Source of the DNA: Pseudomonas sp. J452
GTDB lineage: Bacteria; Pseudomonadota; Gammaproteobacteria; Pseudomonadales; Pseudomonadaceae
Direction of reading: 5' to 3'
Assembly: GCF_024666525.1 (NCBI RefSeq)
Contig: NZ_CP088294.1
Span: 2,914,001-2,978,000, forward strand
DNA: 64,000 nt
Under the pieces are notes generated by a model, which was not told where the DNA came from, searched no databases, and saw nothing but the letters and a program-made list of their open reading frames with translations. The position numbers were made by a program, and so were the translations under genes. Positions 7,836 to 19,023 of this stretch are shown here, piece by piece (positions within the stretch are counted from its first letter, which is position 1; each line of letters begins with the position of its first letter).

Positions 7836-8621
7836 CTACGCCGCCTTCGGCGGAAATTTCGGCGTATGCAGGCCCAGTGTCATGGCGTGCTGGACCATGC
7901 CCATGATGTCCTCGTGGGCCAGTTCGAATAGACGCTTGAGCTGCGGCAGGACAAAGTACAGCGGTTGCAGGATGTCGATGCGATACGGCGTGCGCATGCA
8001 TTCCAGCGGGTCGAAGGCCTGGTGCTCGGGGGCGTCGGACAGACTGTAGACCGTCTCCTTGGGCGAGGAGAGGATGCCGCCGCCGTAGATGCGCCGGCCC
8101 TGCGGGGTGTCGACTAGGCCGAACTCGATGGTCATCCAGTACAGCCGCGCCAGGTACACGCGCTGTTCCTTGCTCGCGGCCAGGCCGAGCTTGCCGTAGG
8201 TGTGGGTGAATTCGGCGAACCAGGGGTTGGTCAGCAGCGGGCAGTGGCCGAAGATCTCGTGGAAGATATCCGGCTCCTGCAGGTAGTCCAGCTCCTCGGG
8301 TGTGCGGATAAAGGTGGCCACCGGGAATTGCTTGCTGGCCAGCAGCTCAAAGAAGGTCTGGAACGGAATCAGCGCCGGCACTCGCGCCACGCTCCAACCG
8401 GTGGCGGCTTGCAGCACCTTATTGATCTCGCCGAGCTGGGGGATACGCTCGTGGGGCAGGCCGAGCTGCTCGATGCCATCCAGGTATTCCTGGCAGGCGC
8501 GACCCTCGATCACCTTGAGCTGGCGGGTGATCAGGGTGTTCCACACCGCGTGTTCGCTGTCCGGGTAGTGGATAAAGCCAGTCGCGTCGGGTTCGCGGGC
8601 CAGGTACTGCGTGGTCTTCAT
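7836..8621 (-). CDS. phhA: Phenylalanine 4-hydroxylase
   Basis: 261 residues, typical of the bacterial single-domain enzyme. It is an iron- and tetrahydropterin-dependent monooxygenase converting phenylalanine to tyrosine. The iron ligands are visible: His121 and His126 in HEIFGH and Glu166 in YWMTIEFGL, in the order and spacing of the C. violaceum enzyme. No N-terminal regulatory ACT domain. It is divergent from phhR; the 254-base intergenic region carries a TyrR/PhhR-like box. Confidence 0.97.
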   Translation of the reverse strand: MKTTQYLAREPDATGFIHYPDSEHAVWNTLITRQLKVIEGRACQEYLDGIEQLGLPHERIPQLGEINKVLQAATGWSVARVPALIPFQTFFELLASKQFPVATFIRTPEELDYLQEPDIFHEIFGHCPLLTNPWFAEFTHTYGKLGLAASKEQRVYLARLYWMTIEFGLVDTPQGRRIYGGGILSSPKETVYSLSDAPEHQAFDPLECMRTPYRIDILQPLYFVLPQLKRLFELAHEDIMGMVQHAMTLGLHTPKFPPKAA

Positions 8622-8728
8622 CGTCGCCTCCAGCAGGTTTTTGTTGTTGTATTGGACAACAGATAACCCGCTGGCAGTCCGCGGGAAGGTGGTGAGCAGG
8701 CATATGCGGCGACTGGTTCAGGCTTATT

Positions 8729-8746
8729 CGTAAAGAAATGGTTACG
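8729..8746. promoter_or_regulatory. PhhR/TyrR-like operator
   Basis: CGTAAA-GAAATG-GTTACG matches the TyrR-family box TGTAAA-N6-TTTACA at 9 of 12 defined positions with the right spacing and dyad symmetry. It lies in the phhA-phhR intergenic region, 108 bases upstream of the phhA start codon and 130 before phhR, suited to activation of phhA by PhhR. Base agreement is by eye; no footprint is available. Confidence 0.65.
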
Positions 8747-8875
8747 CGATTGGCGATGTGGCGTGTCATCGCCTTGCTGCATTGCTTATCTGTCACATAT
8801 TCTTGACGAATAAAATGTCGCAGCGCCCTCTAATCGAGCCGCTGCGTCCATAACAAGCCCGAGCCGAGCCCCGCC

Positions 8876-10429
8876 ATGCGTATCAAAGTCCACTGCCAGA
8901 ACCGCGTCGGCATCCTGCGCGACATCCTCAACCTGTTGGTCGACTACGGCATCAACGTCGCCCGTGGCGAAGTTGGCGGCGAGCAGGGCAATGCCATCTA
9001 TCTGCACTGCCCGAACCTGATCAACCTGCAGTTCCAAGCCCTGCGTCCCAAGCTGGAGGGCATCGGCGGGGTGTTCGGGGTCAAGCGCGTGGGCCTGATG
9101 CCCAGTGAGCGCCGCCATCTGGAGCTGAATGCGCTGCTCGGCGCCCTGGATTTCCCGGTGCTGTCGATCGACATGGGCGGCTCTATAGTCGCCGCCAACC
9201 GCAGCGCCGCGCAGCTGCTCGGCGTGCGCGTGGACGAGGTGCCGGGCATTCCGCTGTCGCGCTACGCCGAGGATTTCGATCTGCCGGAGCTGGTGCGCGC
9301 CAACAAATCGCGGATCAACGGCCTGCGGGTCAAGGTCAAGGGCGACATCTTCCTCGCCGACATCGCCCCGTTGCAGTCCGAGCACGACGAGAGCGAGGCG
9401 CTGGCCGGCGCGGTGCTCACCCTGCACCGCGCCGACCGCGTCGGCGAGCGCATCTACCATGTGCGCAAGCAGGAGCTGCGCGGCTTCGATAGCATCTTCC
9501 AGAGCTCCAAGGTAATGGCCGCCGTGGTGCGCGAGGCGCGGCGTATGGCACCGCTGGATGCGCCGCTGCTGATCGAAGGTGAGACCGGTACCGGCAAGGA
9601 GCTGCTGGCGCGCGCCTGCCACCTGGCCAGCCCGCGCGGCCAGTCACCGTTCATGGCGCTGAATTGCGCCGGGCTGCCGGAATCCATGGCCGAGACCGAG
9701 TTGTTCGGCTACGGCCCCGGTGCCTTCGAGGGCGCGCGCCCGGAAGGCAAACTCGGTTTGCTGGAGCTGACTGCCGGCGGCACCCTGTTCCTCGATGGCG
9801 TCGGCGAGATGAGTCCGCGCCTGCAGGCCAAGCTGCTGCGCTTTCTGCAGGACGGCTGCTTCCGTCGCGTGGGCAGCGACGAGGAGGTGTACCTGGATGT
9901 GCGGGTGATCTGCGCCACCCAGGTCGACCTGTCCGAGCTGTGCGCCAAGGGCGAGTTCCGCCAGGACCTCTACCACCGCCTCAACGTGCTCAGCCTGCAT
10001 ATTCCGCCGCTGCGTGAGTGCCTGGATGGCCTGGCGCCGCTGGTCGAGCACTTCCTCGACCAGGCCAGCCGGCAGATCGGCTGCCCGCTGCCCAAACTGG
10101 CGCCGGCGGTGTTGGACAAGCTCGGTCACTACCACTGGCCGGGCAATGTGCGCCAGCTGGAGAACGTGTTGTTCCAGGCCGTGTCGTTGTGCGACGGCGG
10201 CACGGTCAAGGTCGAGCACATCCGCCTGCCAGACTACGGCGCGCCGCAGCCGCTGGGTGATTTCTCCCTGGATGGCGGGCTGGATACTATCCTCGGCCGC
10301 TTCGAGAAGGCGGTGCTGGAGCGCCTCTACCACGAACACCCGAGCAGCCGCCTGCTGGGCAAGCGCCTGGGGGTGTCGCACACCACCATCGCCAACAAGC
10401 TGCGCCAGCATGGTTTGGGCAAAGAGTAG
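8876..10429 (+). CDS. phhR: TyrR-family transcriptional regulator of aromatic amino acid catabolism
   Basis: 517 residues: N-terminal ACT domain (about 1-70), PAS domain (about 80-190), AAA+ domain with Walker A GETGTGKE at 235-242 and Walker B GGTLFLDGVGEM near 301-312, and a C-terminal Fis-type HTH (LGKRLGVSHTTIANKLRQHG). The sigma-54 contact motif GAFTGA is replaced by GAFEGA (282-287), so the usual loop Thr is missing, as expected for a TyrR branch that is not a classical sigma-54 activator. It senses aromatic amino acids and should control phhAB through the box at 8729-8746. Confidence 0.93.
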   Translation: MRIKVHCQNRVGILRDILNLLVDYGINVARGEVGGEQGNAIYLHCPNLINLQFQALRPKLEGIGGVFGVKRVGLMPSERRHLELNALLGALDFPVLSIDMGGSIVAANRSAAQLLGVRVDEVPGIPLSRYAEDFDLPELVRANKSRINGLRVKVKGDIFLADIAPLQSEHDESEALAGAVLTLHRADRVGERIYHVRKQELRGFDSIFQSSKVMAAVVREARRMAPLDAPLLIEGETGTGKELLARACHLASPRGQSPFMALNCAGLPESMAETELFGYGPGAFEGARPEGKLGLLELTAGGTLFLDGVGEMSPRLQAKLLRFLQDGCFRRVGSDEEVYLDVRVICATQVDLSELCAKGEFRQDLYHRLNVLSLHIPPLRECLDGLAPLVEHFLDQASRQIGCPLPKLAPAVLDKLGHYHWPGNVRQLENVLFQAVSLCDGGTVKVEHIRLPDYGAPQPLGDFSLDGGLDTILGRFEKAVLERLYHEHPSSRLLGKRLGVSHTTIANKLRQHGLGKE

Positions 10430-10544
10430 AACTACGACCTTGGTGCAATAGGCAGCGAGGCGGGGTGGGGGTAAAAAGTCAGGCGTCCGGTTCCTGCGAA
10501 TCCCGGACGGCGTTTCTAGCATTCCTCCCCCGGAATGAATTGGC

Positions 10545-10570
10545 AGGCGGCCTCCGGGTCGCCTTTTTTT
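10545..10570 (+). terminator. Rho-independent terminator after phhR
   Basis: Stem AGGCG/CGCCT with a 10-base loop followed by seven T. Lies 115 bases after the phhR stop. Confidence 0.65.
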
Positions 10571-10694
10571 GCCCGCCGAACGCCGCCAGGATCTTGGTCG
10601 TAGAGCGCTAAGACCATGGTCGAATGGCCCTACGGGCTGTCGGGGGATACAACAGGCCCCATAGAACAACAACTACCCGCCGAGGTGTTTAGTC

Positions 10695-12650
<1,956 letters not shown>

Positions 12651-12676
12651 TTCGTCAGCTTCCGCGCAGCGTGCAC

Positions 12677-12706
12677 AACCCCGGCCACAAGCCGGGGTTT
12701 TTCTTT
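12677..12706 (+). terminator. Rho-independent terminator after acs
   Basis: Nine-base stem AACCCCGGC/GCCGGGGTT with a five-base loop and a T-rich tail, 26 bases after the acs stop. Confidence 0.88.
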
Positions 12707-13178
12707 TCTGGCGGGGAAGGGGGATGAATATCGGGATTTGTCCGCTTCTGCCCGGCGACGTAACACCCGGCGGTAACGCGCTGCGCGGTTTCGGGGAGGG
12801 CGGAAACACTGTACGCCGGGATGGTGCGCAAAAGCCTGCGGGAAAATCCTGTTAGATCGCTGAAAAGCCGCATTGCAGGGGCTTTCAGGTTTTTATGGCG
12901 TGGATATTGCTGGCATCTAAGGTTAATGTTTTTGTCTCTCTGGTCATGTTTTTCATGGCCTGTCAAGCCGCCTTGCGCGCCTCTCCTGTGGTTCTGTAAT
13001 TAGTTGTCGCTTTGAGGAAATATCGGTCTTCCCCTGCTCGCTAGAATGCCGCCCACCTGGCCGCACCACTTGTGGCGCCTTTCGGGGCGGCAAAGCTGGT
13101 GACACTTCCTACAATTTACCCACGGCCCTGGCGAACCTCATTCTGCCAAACGATGTCCCCATTCGAAGGAGTCACACC
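12707..13178 (+). promoter_or_regulatory. Long leader/control region upstream of aotJ with an ArgR half-site
   Basis: 472 bases without a credible gene. At 13005-13020 TGTCGCTTTGAGGAAA matches the pseudomonad ArgR half-site TGTCGC-N8-AA exactly. A T-rich segment (12886-12960) precedes it. An AAGGAG ribosome-binding site lies ten bases before the aotJ ATG. I could not find a second half-site of equal quality, nor a convincing sigma-70 pair. Confidence 0.55.
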
Positions 13179-13955
13179 ATGAAGAAGATCGTACTTCTCG
13201 GCGCCCTGGCGCTGTCCGCGTTCAGTGCGCTGGTTCAGGCAGAAGACAAGCCGCTGCGTATCGGTATCGAGGCAGCCTACCCACCGTTCGCCTTCAAGCA
13301 GCCCGATGGCAGCATCACCGGCTTCGACTACGACATTGGTCAGGCCCTGTGCGCCGAGATGAAGGTCGAGTGCAAGTGGATCGAGCAGGAATTCGACGGT
13401 CTGATTCCGGCCCTGAAAGTACGCAAGTTCGATGCCGTGCTGTCGTCCATGTCGATCACCGAAGAGCGCCTGAAGTCGGTCGACTTCACCGCCAAGTACT
13501 ACCACACCCCGGCCAAGCTGGCGATGAAGGCCGGCACCGTGATCACCGATCCGCTGGTTGACCTCAAAGGCAAGAAAGTTGGCGTGCAGCGCGCCTCGAT
13601 CTACGACCGCTACGCCACCGACGTGTTCGCTCCGGCAGGTATCGAAGTGGTGCGCTACAGCTCGCAGAACGAGATCTTCCTGGACCTGGCTTCCGGCCGT
13701 GTCGATGCCACCCTGGCCGATGTCGTCAACATCGACGATGGCTTCATCAAGACCGATGCCGGTAAAGGCTTCGCCCTGGTAGGCCCGGACTACACCGAGG
13801 AGAAGTACTTCGGTAACGGCGCGGGTATCGCCGTACGCAAGGGTGACAAGGCCCTGGCCGACAAGATCAGCGCCGCCATCCTGGCCATCCGCGCCAACGG
13901 CAAATACAAGGAAGTGCAGGACAAGTACTTCCAGTTCAACGTTTACGGCGAGTAA
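13179..13955 (+). CDS. aotJ: Arginine/ornithine periplasmic binding protein
   Basis: 258 residues. Residues 1-21 are a signal peptide ending SALVQA before EDKPLRIG. The SBP_bac_3 fold is clear: IGIEAAYPPFAFKQPDGSIT, the DFTAKYYHTPAKL hinge segment and the RVDATLADVVNIDDGF ligand lobe. It is the binding component for AotQMP. It is followed by a 139-base spacer with hairpins that may raise its share of the transcript. The name is taken from the complete cluster with argR; the family also contains histidine- and lysine-binding members. Confidence 0.9.
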   Translation: MKKIVLLGALALSAFSALVQAEDKPLRIGIEAAYPPFAFKQPDGSITGFDYDIGQALCAEMKVECKWIEQEFDGLIPALKVRKFDAVLSSMSITEERLKSVDFTAKYYHTPAKLAMKAGTVITDPLVDLKGKKVGVQRASIYDRYATDVFAPAGIEVVRYSSQNEIFLDLASGRVDATLADVVNIDDGFIKTDAGKGFALVGPDYTEEKYFGNGAGIAVRKGDKALADKISAAILAIRANGKYKEVQDKYFQFNVYGE

Positions 13956-13966
13956 GGCCGGGCTGA

Positions 13967-13990
13967 CCTGCCTTCGCCACTGAAGGCAGG
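13967..13990 (+). other. Intercistronic RNA hairpin aotJ-aotQ
   Basis: CCTGCCTTC-GCCACT-GAAGGCAGG: nine perfect base pairs, six-base loop, no T-run. A second GGCGCC-rich hairpin follows at about 14017-14032. Such hairpins after binding-protein genes often protect the upstream message, so more binding protein than permease is made. Confidence 0.6.
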
Positions 13991-14094
13991 TGCTCCGCCG
14001 GGCCGGTTGCAGGGCGCCGCTATCGGGCGCCACTGCAGCAGCCTGCTCCCCTGGCGCAGGGGCGTTCCTCCTGTTTTTCCCTGAGGATTAATTC

Positions 14095-14784
14095 ATGCTC
14101 AACGGCTATGGCTCGACCATTCTCGATGGTGTCTGGCTCACCTTGCAGCTGGCTCTGCTGTCGATGGCGGTGGCTATTTCTCTCGGCTTGCTCGGTGCGG
14201 CCTGTCGTCTGTCGCCGATCAAATGGCTGGCGCTGTTGGGTGAGACGTACGCCACGGTGATTCGCGGGATTCCCGACCTGGTGCTGATCCTGCTGATCTT
14301 CTACGGCGGCCAGGACCTGGTGAACCGTATTGCCCAGCTGGTGGAGTACGACGGCTACATCGATATCAACCCGTTTATCGCCGGGGTCGGCACCCTGGGC
14401 TTCATCTATGGCGCCTACCTGTCCGAGACCTTCCGCGGTGCCTTCATGGCCATCCCCAAGGGCCAGGGCGAGGCGGGCATGGCTTACGGCATGAGTTCGC
14501 TGCGGGTGTTTTTCCGCATCCTGGTGCCGCAGATGATCCGTCTGGCGATTCCCGGCTTCACCAACAACTGGCTGGTGCTGATCAAGGCTACCGCGCTGAT
14601 TTCCCTGGTCGGCCTGCAGGACATGATGGCCCGCGCCAAGAGCGCCGGCGATGCGACCCGCGAGCCGTTCACCTACATCCTGCTGGCGGCGGCCATCTAC
14701 CTGGCCATCACCAGTGTTTCCCTGCTCGTTCTGCGCTACCTCGAACGCCGCTATTCGGTGGGCGTCAAGGCGATGGAAATTTAA
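14095..14784 (+). CDS. aotQ: Arginine/ornithine ABC transporter permease AotQ
   Basis: 229 residues with about five membrane helices; HisQ-type. The EAA loop is visible at KGQGEAGMAYGMSSLRVFFR. It pairs with AotM to form the inner-membrane channel. Start at ATG 14095 after TGAGGAT. The gap to aotM is nine bases. Confidence 0.92.
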   Translation: MLNGYGSTILDGVWLTLQLALLSMAVAISLGLLGAACRLSPIKWLALLGETYATVIRGIPDLVLILLIFYGGQDLVNRIAQLVEYDGYIDINPFIAGVGTLGFIYGAYLSETFRGAFMAIPKGQGEAGMAYGMSSLRVFFRILVPQMIRLAIPGFTNNWLVLIKATALISLVGLQDMMARAKSAGDATREPFTYILLAAAIYLAITSVSLLVLRYLERRYSVGVKAMEI

Positions 14785-14793
14785 GGGGCTGCC

Positions 14794-15492
14794 ATGATTT
14801 TCGATTACAACGTGGTACTCGACAGCCTGCCGCTCTACTTTGGCGGTGTGCTGATCACCCTCAAGCTGCTGGTGATCGCCCTGGCCTTCGGTCTGGCCCT
14901 GGCCGTGCCGCTGGCGCTGATGCGTGTGTCCAAGCAGCCGGCGGTGAACTTCCCGGCCTGGCTGTACACCTACGCCATTCGTGGTACGCCGATGCTGGTG
15001 CAGCTGTACCTGCTGTACTACGGCCTGGCCCAGTTCGAAGCGGTGCGCGAGAGCGTGCTCTGGCCTTACCTGTCCAACGCCACTTTCTGCGCCTGTCTGG
15101 CCTTTGCCATCAACACCAGCGCCTATTCGGCGGAGATCCTCGCCGGCAGCATCAAGGCCACGCCTTATGGCGAGATCGAGGCGGCCAAGGCCATGGGCAT
15201 GTCGCGTTTCAAACTGTACCGGCGGATTCTGCTGCCCTCGGCCCTGCGCCGTGCGCTGCCGCAATACAGCAACGAAGTGATCATGATGCTGCACACCACC
15301 AGCCTGGCGTCCATCGTCACCCTGGTCGACATCACCGGTGCGGCCAAGACCGTCAGCTCGCAGTACTACCTGCCGTTCGAGGCCTATATCACTGCCGGTC
15401 TGTTCTATCTGGTGCTGACCTTCATCCTGGTGCGCCTGTTCAAACTGGCCGAACGTCGCTGGCTGGCCTATTTGGCCCCGCGCAAAGCCTGA
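14794..15492 (+). CDS. aotM: Arginine/ornithine ABC transporter permease AotM
   Basis: 232 residues, HisM-type permease. The EAA loop is visible at [20 protein letters not shown]. Membrane helices near residues 20-40, 55-75, 90-110 and 190-215. The gap to aotP is only 40 bases; in P. aeruginosa, as I recall, an extra gene aotO (a deacylase-like protein not needed for transport) lies here, and it is absent. Confidence 0.92.
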   Translation: MIFDYNVVLDSLPLYFGGVLITLKLLVIALAFGLALAVPLALMRVSKQPAVNFPAWLYTYAIRGTPMLVQLYLLYYGLAQFEAVRESVLWPYLSNATFCACLAFAINTSAYSAEILAGSIKATPYGEIEAAKAMGMSRFKLYRRILLPSALRRALPQYSNEVIMMLHTTSLASIVTLVDITGAAKTVSSQYYLPFEAYITAGLFYLVLTFILVRLFKLAERRWLAYLAPRKA

Positions 15493-15532
15493 ACCACCGA
15501 TTCCACCGCATTCGCATACGAGAGCCGAGACC

Positions 15533-16297
15533 ATGTACAAACTTGAAGTCCAGGATCTGCACAAACGCTACGGCGACCACGAAGTGCTCAAGGGTGTATC
15601 CCTGGCGGCCAAGGCCGGCGACGTGATCAGCATCATCGGCTCCAGCGGCTCGGGCAAGAGCACCTTCCTGCGCTGCATCAACATGCTCGAGCAGCCCTAC
15701 GGCGGCAAGATCCTGCTCAATGGCGAAGAGCTCAAGCTGGTGAAGAACAAGGACGGCGCGCTCAAAGCCGCCGATCCCAAGCAGCTGCAGCGCATGCGCT
15801 CGCGCCTGTCCATGGTGTTCCAGCACTTCAACCTGTGGTCGCACATGAGCGCCCTGGAAAACGTCATCGAGGCGCCCGTGCATGTGCTCGGCGTATCGAA
15901 GAAGGAAGCCCTGGAAAAGGCTGAGCACTACCTGGCCAAGGTCGGTGTGGCGCACAGAAAAGACGCCTATCCGGCGCACATGTCTGGCGGCGAGCAGCAG
16001 CGCGTGGCGATTGCCCGTGCCCTGGCCATGGAGCCGGAAGTGATGCTGTTCGACGAGCCGACTTCGGCGCTCGATCCCGAGCTGGTCGGCGAAGTGCTCA
16101 AGGTCATGAAGGACCTGGCCCTGGAGGGTCGCACCATGGTCGTGGTCACCCACGAGATGGGTTTTGCCCGCGAGGTGTCCAACCAGCTGATCTTCCTGCA
16201 CAAGGGCATAGTCGAAGAAACCGGTTGCCCGAAAGAAGTGCTGGCCAATCCGCAGTCGGATCGCCTCAAGCAGTTCCTTTCCGGCAGCTTGAAGTAG
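15533..16297 (+). CDS. aotP: Arginine/ornithine ABC transporter ATP-binding protein
   Basis: 254 residues. Walker A GSSGSGKS at 36-43, signature [16 protein letters not shown], Walker [15 protein letters not shown], and the switch His in [10 protein letters not shown]. HisP type. It provides the ATPase for AotQM. The argR start follows 18 bases after its stop, so the regulator is likely cotranscribed. Confidence 0.94.
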   Translation: MYKLEVQDLHKRYGDHEVLKGVSLAAKAGDVISIIGSSGSGKSTFLRCINMLEQPYGGKILLNGEELKLVKNKDGALKAADPKQLQRMRSRLSMVFQHFNLWSHMSALENVIEAPVHVLGVSKKEALEKAEHYLAKVGVAHRKDAYPAHMSGGEQQRVAIARALAMEPEVMLFDEPTSALDPELVGEVLKVMKDLALEGRTMVVVTHEMGFAREVSNQLIFLHKGIVEETGCPKEVLANPQSDRLKQFLSGSLK

Positions 16298-16314
16298 GAA
16301 CTAGACTGCGAGCC

Positions 16315-17301
16315 ATGACTGCCACTTCCCACTGCATCGGTTTCCTTATCTGGCCAGAAACCAGGCCCATGACCCTGGCCCTGGCCGAGGAAGCCCTGCG
16401 CGTGGCGCAGCGCGTGCACCCGGAGGTGGTCTACGAACTGCGCTTCCTGCACGCCGAGCCACTGGCCGAAGGCGGTTGGCAGATGCCGGGCGAGCCCTGG
16501 GCCGGGCGCCTGGACGGCTGCCAGAAGTTGTTCCTGCTGGCCGACGAGCCGCCGGTGCATGTCGCGCCGGCATTGGCTTCCGCATTGAAACAGCTGGCCC
16601 GTGCCGGTGCGCAGCTTGGCGGGTTGTCGGCCGGGGTTTATCCGCTGGCCCAGCTCGGCCTGCTCGACGGCTACCGCGCTGCCGTGCACTGGCGCTGGCA
16701 GGATGATTTCACCGAACGTTTCCCCAAGGTCATCGGCACCAGTCACCTGTTCGACTGGGACCGTGATCGCCTCAGCGCCTGTGGCGGCCTGGCCGTGCTC
16801 GACCTGCTGCTGGCCGTGCTGGCCCGTGACCACGGCGCCGAACTGGCCGGGGCGGTCAGCGAAGAGCTGGTGGTCGAGCGCATCCGCGAAGGTGGCGAGC
16901 GCCAGCGCATTCCGTTGCAGAACCGCATTGGCTCCAGCCACCCCAAGCTGACCCAGGCCGTGCTGCTGATGGAAGCCAATATCGAAGAGCCGCTGACCAC
17001 CGACGAGATCGCCACCCATGTGTGCGTGTCGCGGCGCCAGCTGGAACGCATCTTCAAGCAGTACCTCAACCGCGTGCCGAGCCAGTACTACCTGGAGCTG
17101 CGCCTGAACAAGGCGCGCCAGCTGCTGATGCAGACCAGCAAGTCGATCATCCAGATCGGCCTGTCCTGTGGCTTCTCCTCCGGCCCGCACTTCTCCAGCG
17201 CTTACCGCAACTTCTTCGGCGCCACCCCGCGCGAAGATCGCAACCAGCGTCGCAGCACCAGCCCCTTCGAAATCGCGCCGAGCCCGTCAGAGCGCGGTTG
17301 A
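16315..17301 (+). CDS. argR: Arginine-responsive AraC-family regulator ArgR
   Basis: 328 residues, close to the 329 of P. aeruginosa. An N-terminal DJ-1/PfpI-like sensor fold (about 1-190) is followed by an AraC-type double HTH (about 220-315: DEIATHVCVSRRQLERIFKQ, then IQIGLSCGFSSGPHFSSAYR). It represses arginine biosynthesis and activates uptake and the AST pathway in P. aeruginosa. Not related to the hexameric E. coli ArgR. Start at ATG 16315; the frame is open further back into aotP. It converges on the SulP gene with 15 bases between stops. Confidence 0.93.
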   Translation: MTATSHCIGFLIWPETRPMTLALAEEALRVAQRVHPEVVYELRFLHAEPLAEGGWQMPGEPWAGRLDGCQKLFLLADEPPVHVAPALASALKQLARAGAQLGGLSAGVYPLAQLGLLDGYRAAVHWRWQDDFTERFPKVIGTSHLFDWDRDRLSACGGLAVLDLLLAVLARDHGAELAGAVSEELVVERIREGGERQRIPLQNRIGSSHPKLTQAVLLMEANIEEPLTTDEIATHVCVSRRQLERIFKQYLNRVPSQYYLELRLNKARQLLMQTSKSIIQIGLSCGFSSGPHFSSAYRNFFGATPREDRNQRRSTSPFEIAPSPSERG

Positions 17302-17316
17302 GCGGCGCTTCGCCGG

Positions 17317-19023
17317 TCAGTCGGGCGCTATGCCCAGGTCGCCATTGCGCTGGATCTGTTGCGGTTGTGAGGCCTGATCGGCGCGCTGCTGCGCCTGGTA
17401 CTGGGCGATGGCCTGGCGGGCATTGAACAGCAGATGCTCGCGGCCCAGTTGATCTGCCAGGCCGCTATGCCGAACCATTTTCAGCACTTCCGGGTTGAGG
17501 CCGGCCAGCCACAGGCTGATGCCCTGCTCGGCGGCGCGTTGCTGGGCCTCCTGGAGCATCTTGAAGGCGGAGTACTCGATGTCCGGCACCCGGCTCAGAT
17601 CGAGGGTCAGCACCTTGGGTTGGTACTGCGTCAGCAGGGTCTTGATCTGATCGGCAACCAGCTGGACATTGACGAAGAACAGGCGGCCTTCCGGGCGTAC
17701 CAGCAGCAGGCCGTCGAAGGTCTCGTCGTTCGGGTGCTCTGGCGAGAGCGGGCGCAGCACATCGGTGCCGGGCTTGCGGGCCAATACATAGACATGGGGT
17801 TTGGCGGTCTGGCTGGCGAGGCCGATCAGCGACACCACGATGGCCACCACAATGCCTTGCAGCGTGCCGAACAGCAGTACGCCGATACAGGCGATGCAGG
17901 CCCAGCGGAACTCCATGCTGCGCACCTGCAGGATCGAGCGGAATTCGCCGGGCTGGATCAGGCCCACCGAGTAGACGATCACCACGGCCGCCAGGGTGGC
18001 GTGTGGCAGCAGGCCGAGTAGTGGCGCGAGCAGCAGCATGGTGGCCGCGGCTGTGCCGGCAGTCACCAGCGAGGCCAGCTGCGAGCGGCCGCCGGCGGCC
18101 TTGACCACGGCGGTCTGCGAGGTGCCGCCGCCCGCCGGCATGGCGCCGAACAGGGCGCCGCCCAGGTTGGCCGCGCCGGTCGCCAGCAGTTCGCGGTTGG
18201 CATTGATCGGTGGTTGGTTGGTTTCGGCAAAGGCGCGCCCGGCGGCAATCGACTCGGTAAAGCTCATCAGCGCGATACCCAGTGCGCCCGGCAACAGCAG
18301 CATCACCAGATGAGTGTCCGGCAGGGTCAGCGATGGCAGGCCCTGCGGGATCAAGCCGACAATCGCCACGCCCTGTGCCTGCAGGCCGAACCACCAGGCG
18401 GCGGCGATGCCGCCCGCCACCGCCACCAGCGGGGCGGGGGAGTGCGGCAGCAGGCGCTCCATGCCGATCAGTACGACCAGGGTGGCCACTGCCACGGCAA
18501 GGGTCAGCAGCGAGGTTTGTGGCAGCAGGCTGAACAGGCTCAGCAGGTCGGGGAAGAAACCCTGTTTGTCGAGGTGTAGCCCCAGCAGCTTGGGTATCTG
18601 GTCGAGCACGATGACCAGGCCGATGCCAGCCTTGAAGCCGGTCAGCACCGGGGTGGAAATGAAATTGGCGATAAAGCCCAGGCGCAGCACCGACGCCAGC
18701 ATCAACAGAACGCCCACCAGTGCGCTGAGCGTGGCCACCGCAACAATCAGCTTGTTGGGGTCGCCATCCGGCACCGCCAGGCCGAGCTGGGTGCCGGCCA
18801 GGATCGCCAGGGTGGTGGTGGAGCTGACGCTGAGCACGCGCGAGCTGCCGAGCAGGGCGTAGATCAGCATGGGCACGAAGGCGGTATACAGGCCGATCGC
18901 CACCGGCAGCCCGGCAACGGTGGCATAAGCCATGGATTTGGGCAGCACCACGGCGGCGGCGGTTAGCCCGGCTACCAGATCCAGGCGCCAGGTTTTACCG
19001 AGACCGCTGAGAAATGTTGTCAT
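17317..19023 (-). CDS. SulP-family anion transporter with C-terminal STAS domain
   Basis: 568 residues. The N-terminal part (about 10-400) has 10-14 hydrophobic segments with the SulP signature near residues 20-50 (LTAAAVVLPKSMAYATVAGL) and a FTESIAAGRAFA helix. The C-terminal part (about 430-550) is a STAS domain (PKVLTLDLSRVPDIEYSAFK). Carries sulfate, bicarbonate, dicarboxylates or similar anions at the inner membrane; the substrate cannot be read from sequence. Single gene, convergent with argR and divergent from the GGDEF gene. Confidence 0.9.
   Translation of the reverse strand: MTTFLSGLGKTWRLDLVAGLTAAAVVLPKSMAYATVAGLPVAIGLYTAFVPMLIYALLGSSRVLSVSSTTTLAILAGTQLGLAVPDGDPNKLIVAVATLSALVGVLLMLASVLRLGFIANFISTPVLTGFKAGIGLVIVLDQIPKLLGLHLDKQGFFPDLLSLFSLLPQTSLLTLAVAVATLVVLIGMERLLPHSPAPLVAVAGGIAAAWWFGLQAQGVAIVGLIPQGLPSLTLPDTHLVMLLLPGALGIALMSFTESIAAGRAFAETNQPPINANRELLATGAANLGGALFGAMPAGGGTSQTAVVKAAGGRSQLASLVTAGTAAATMLLLAPLLGLLPHATLAAVVIVYSVGLIQPGEFRSILQVRSMEFRWACIACIGVLLFGTLQGIVVAIVVSLIGLASQTAKPHVYVLARKPGTDVLRPLSPEHPNDETFDGLLLVRPEGRLFFVNVQLVADQIKTLLTQYQPKVLTLDLSRVPDIEYSAFKMLQEAQQRAAEQGISLWLAGLNPEVLKMVRHSGLADQLGREHLLFNARQAIAQYQAQQRADQASQPQQIQRNGDLGIAPD

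Noticed and set aside
8622-8875. Sigma-54 promoter for phhA
   Set aside because: No GG-N10-GC element with correct spacing was found on the minus strand.
14020-15564. Minus-strand open frame of 514 codons opposite aotQ and aotM
   Set aside because: Gln/His-rich antisense frame with no domain features.
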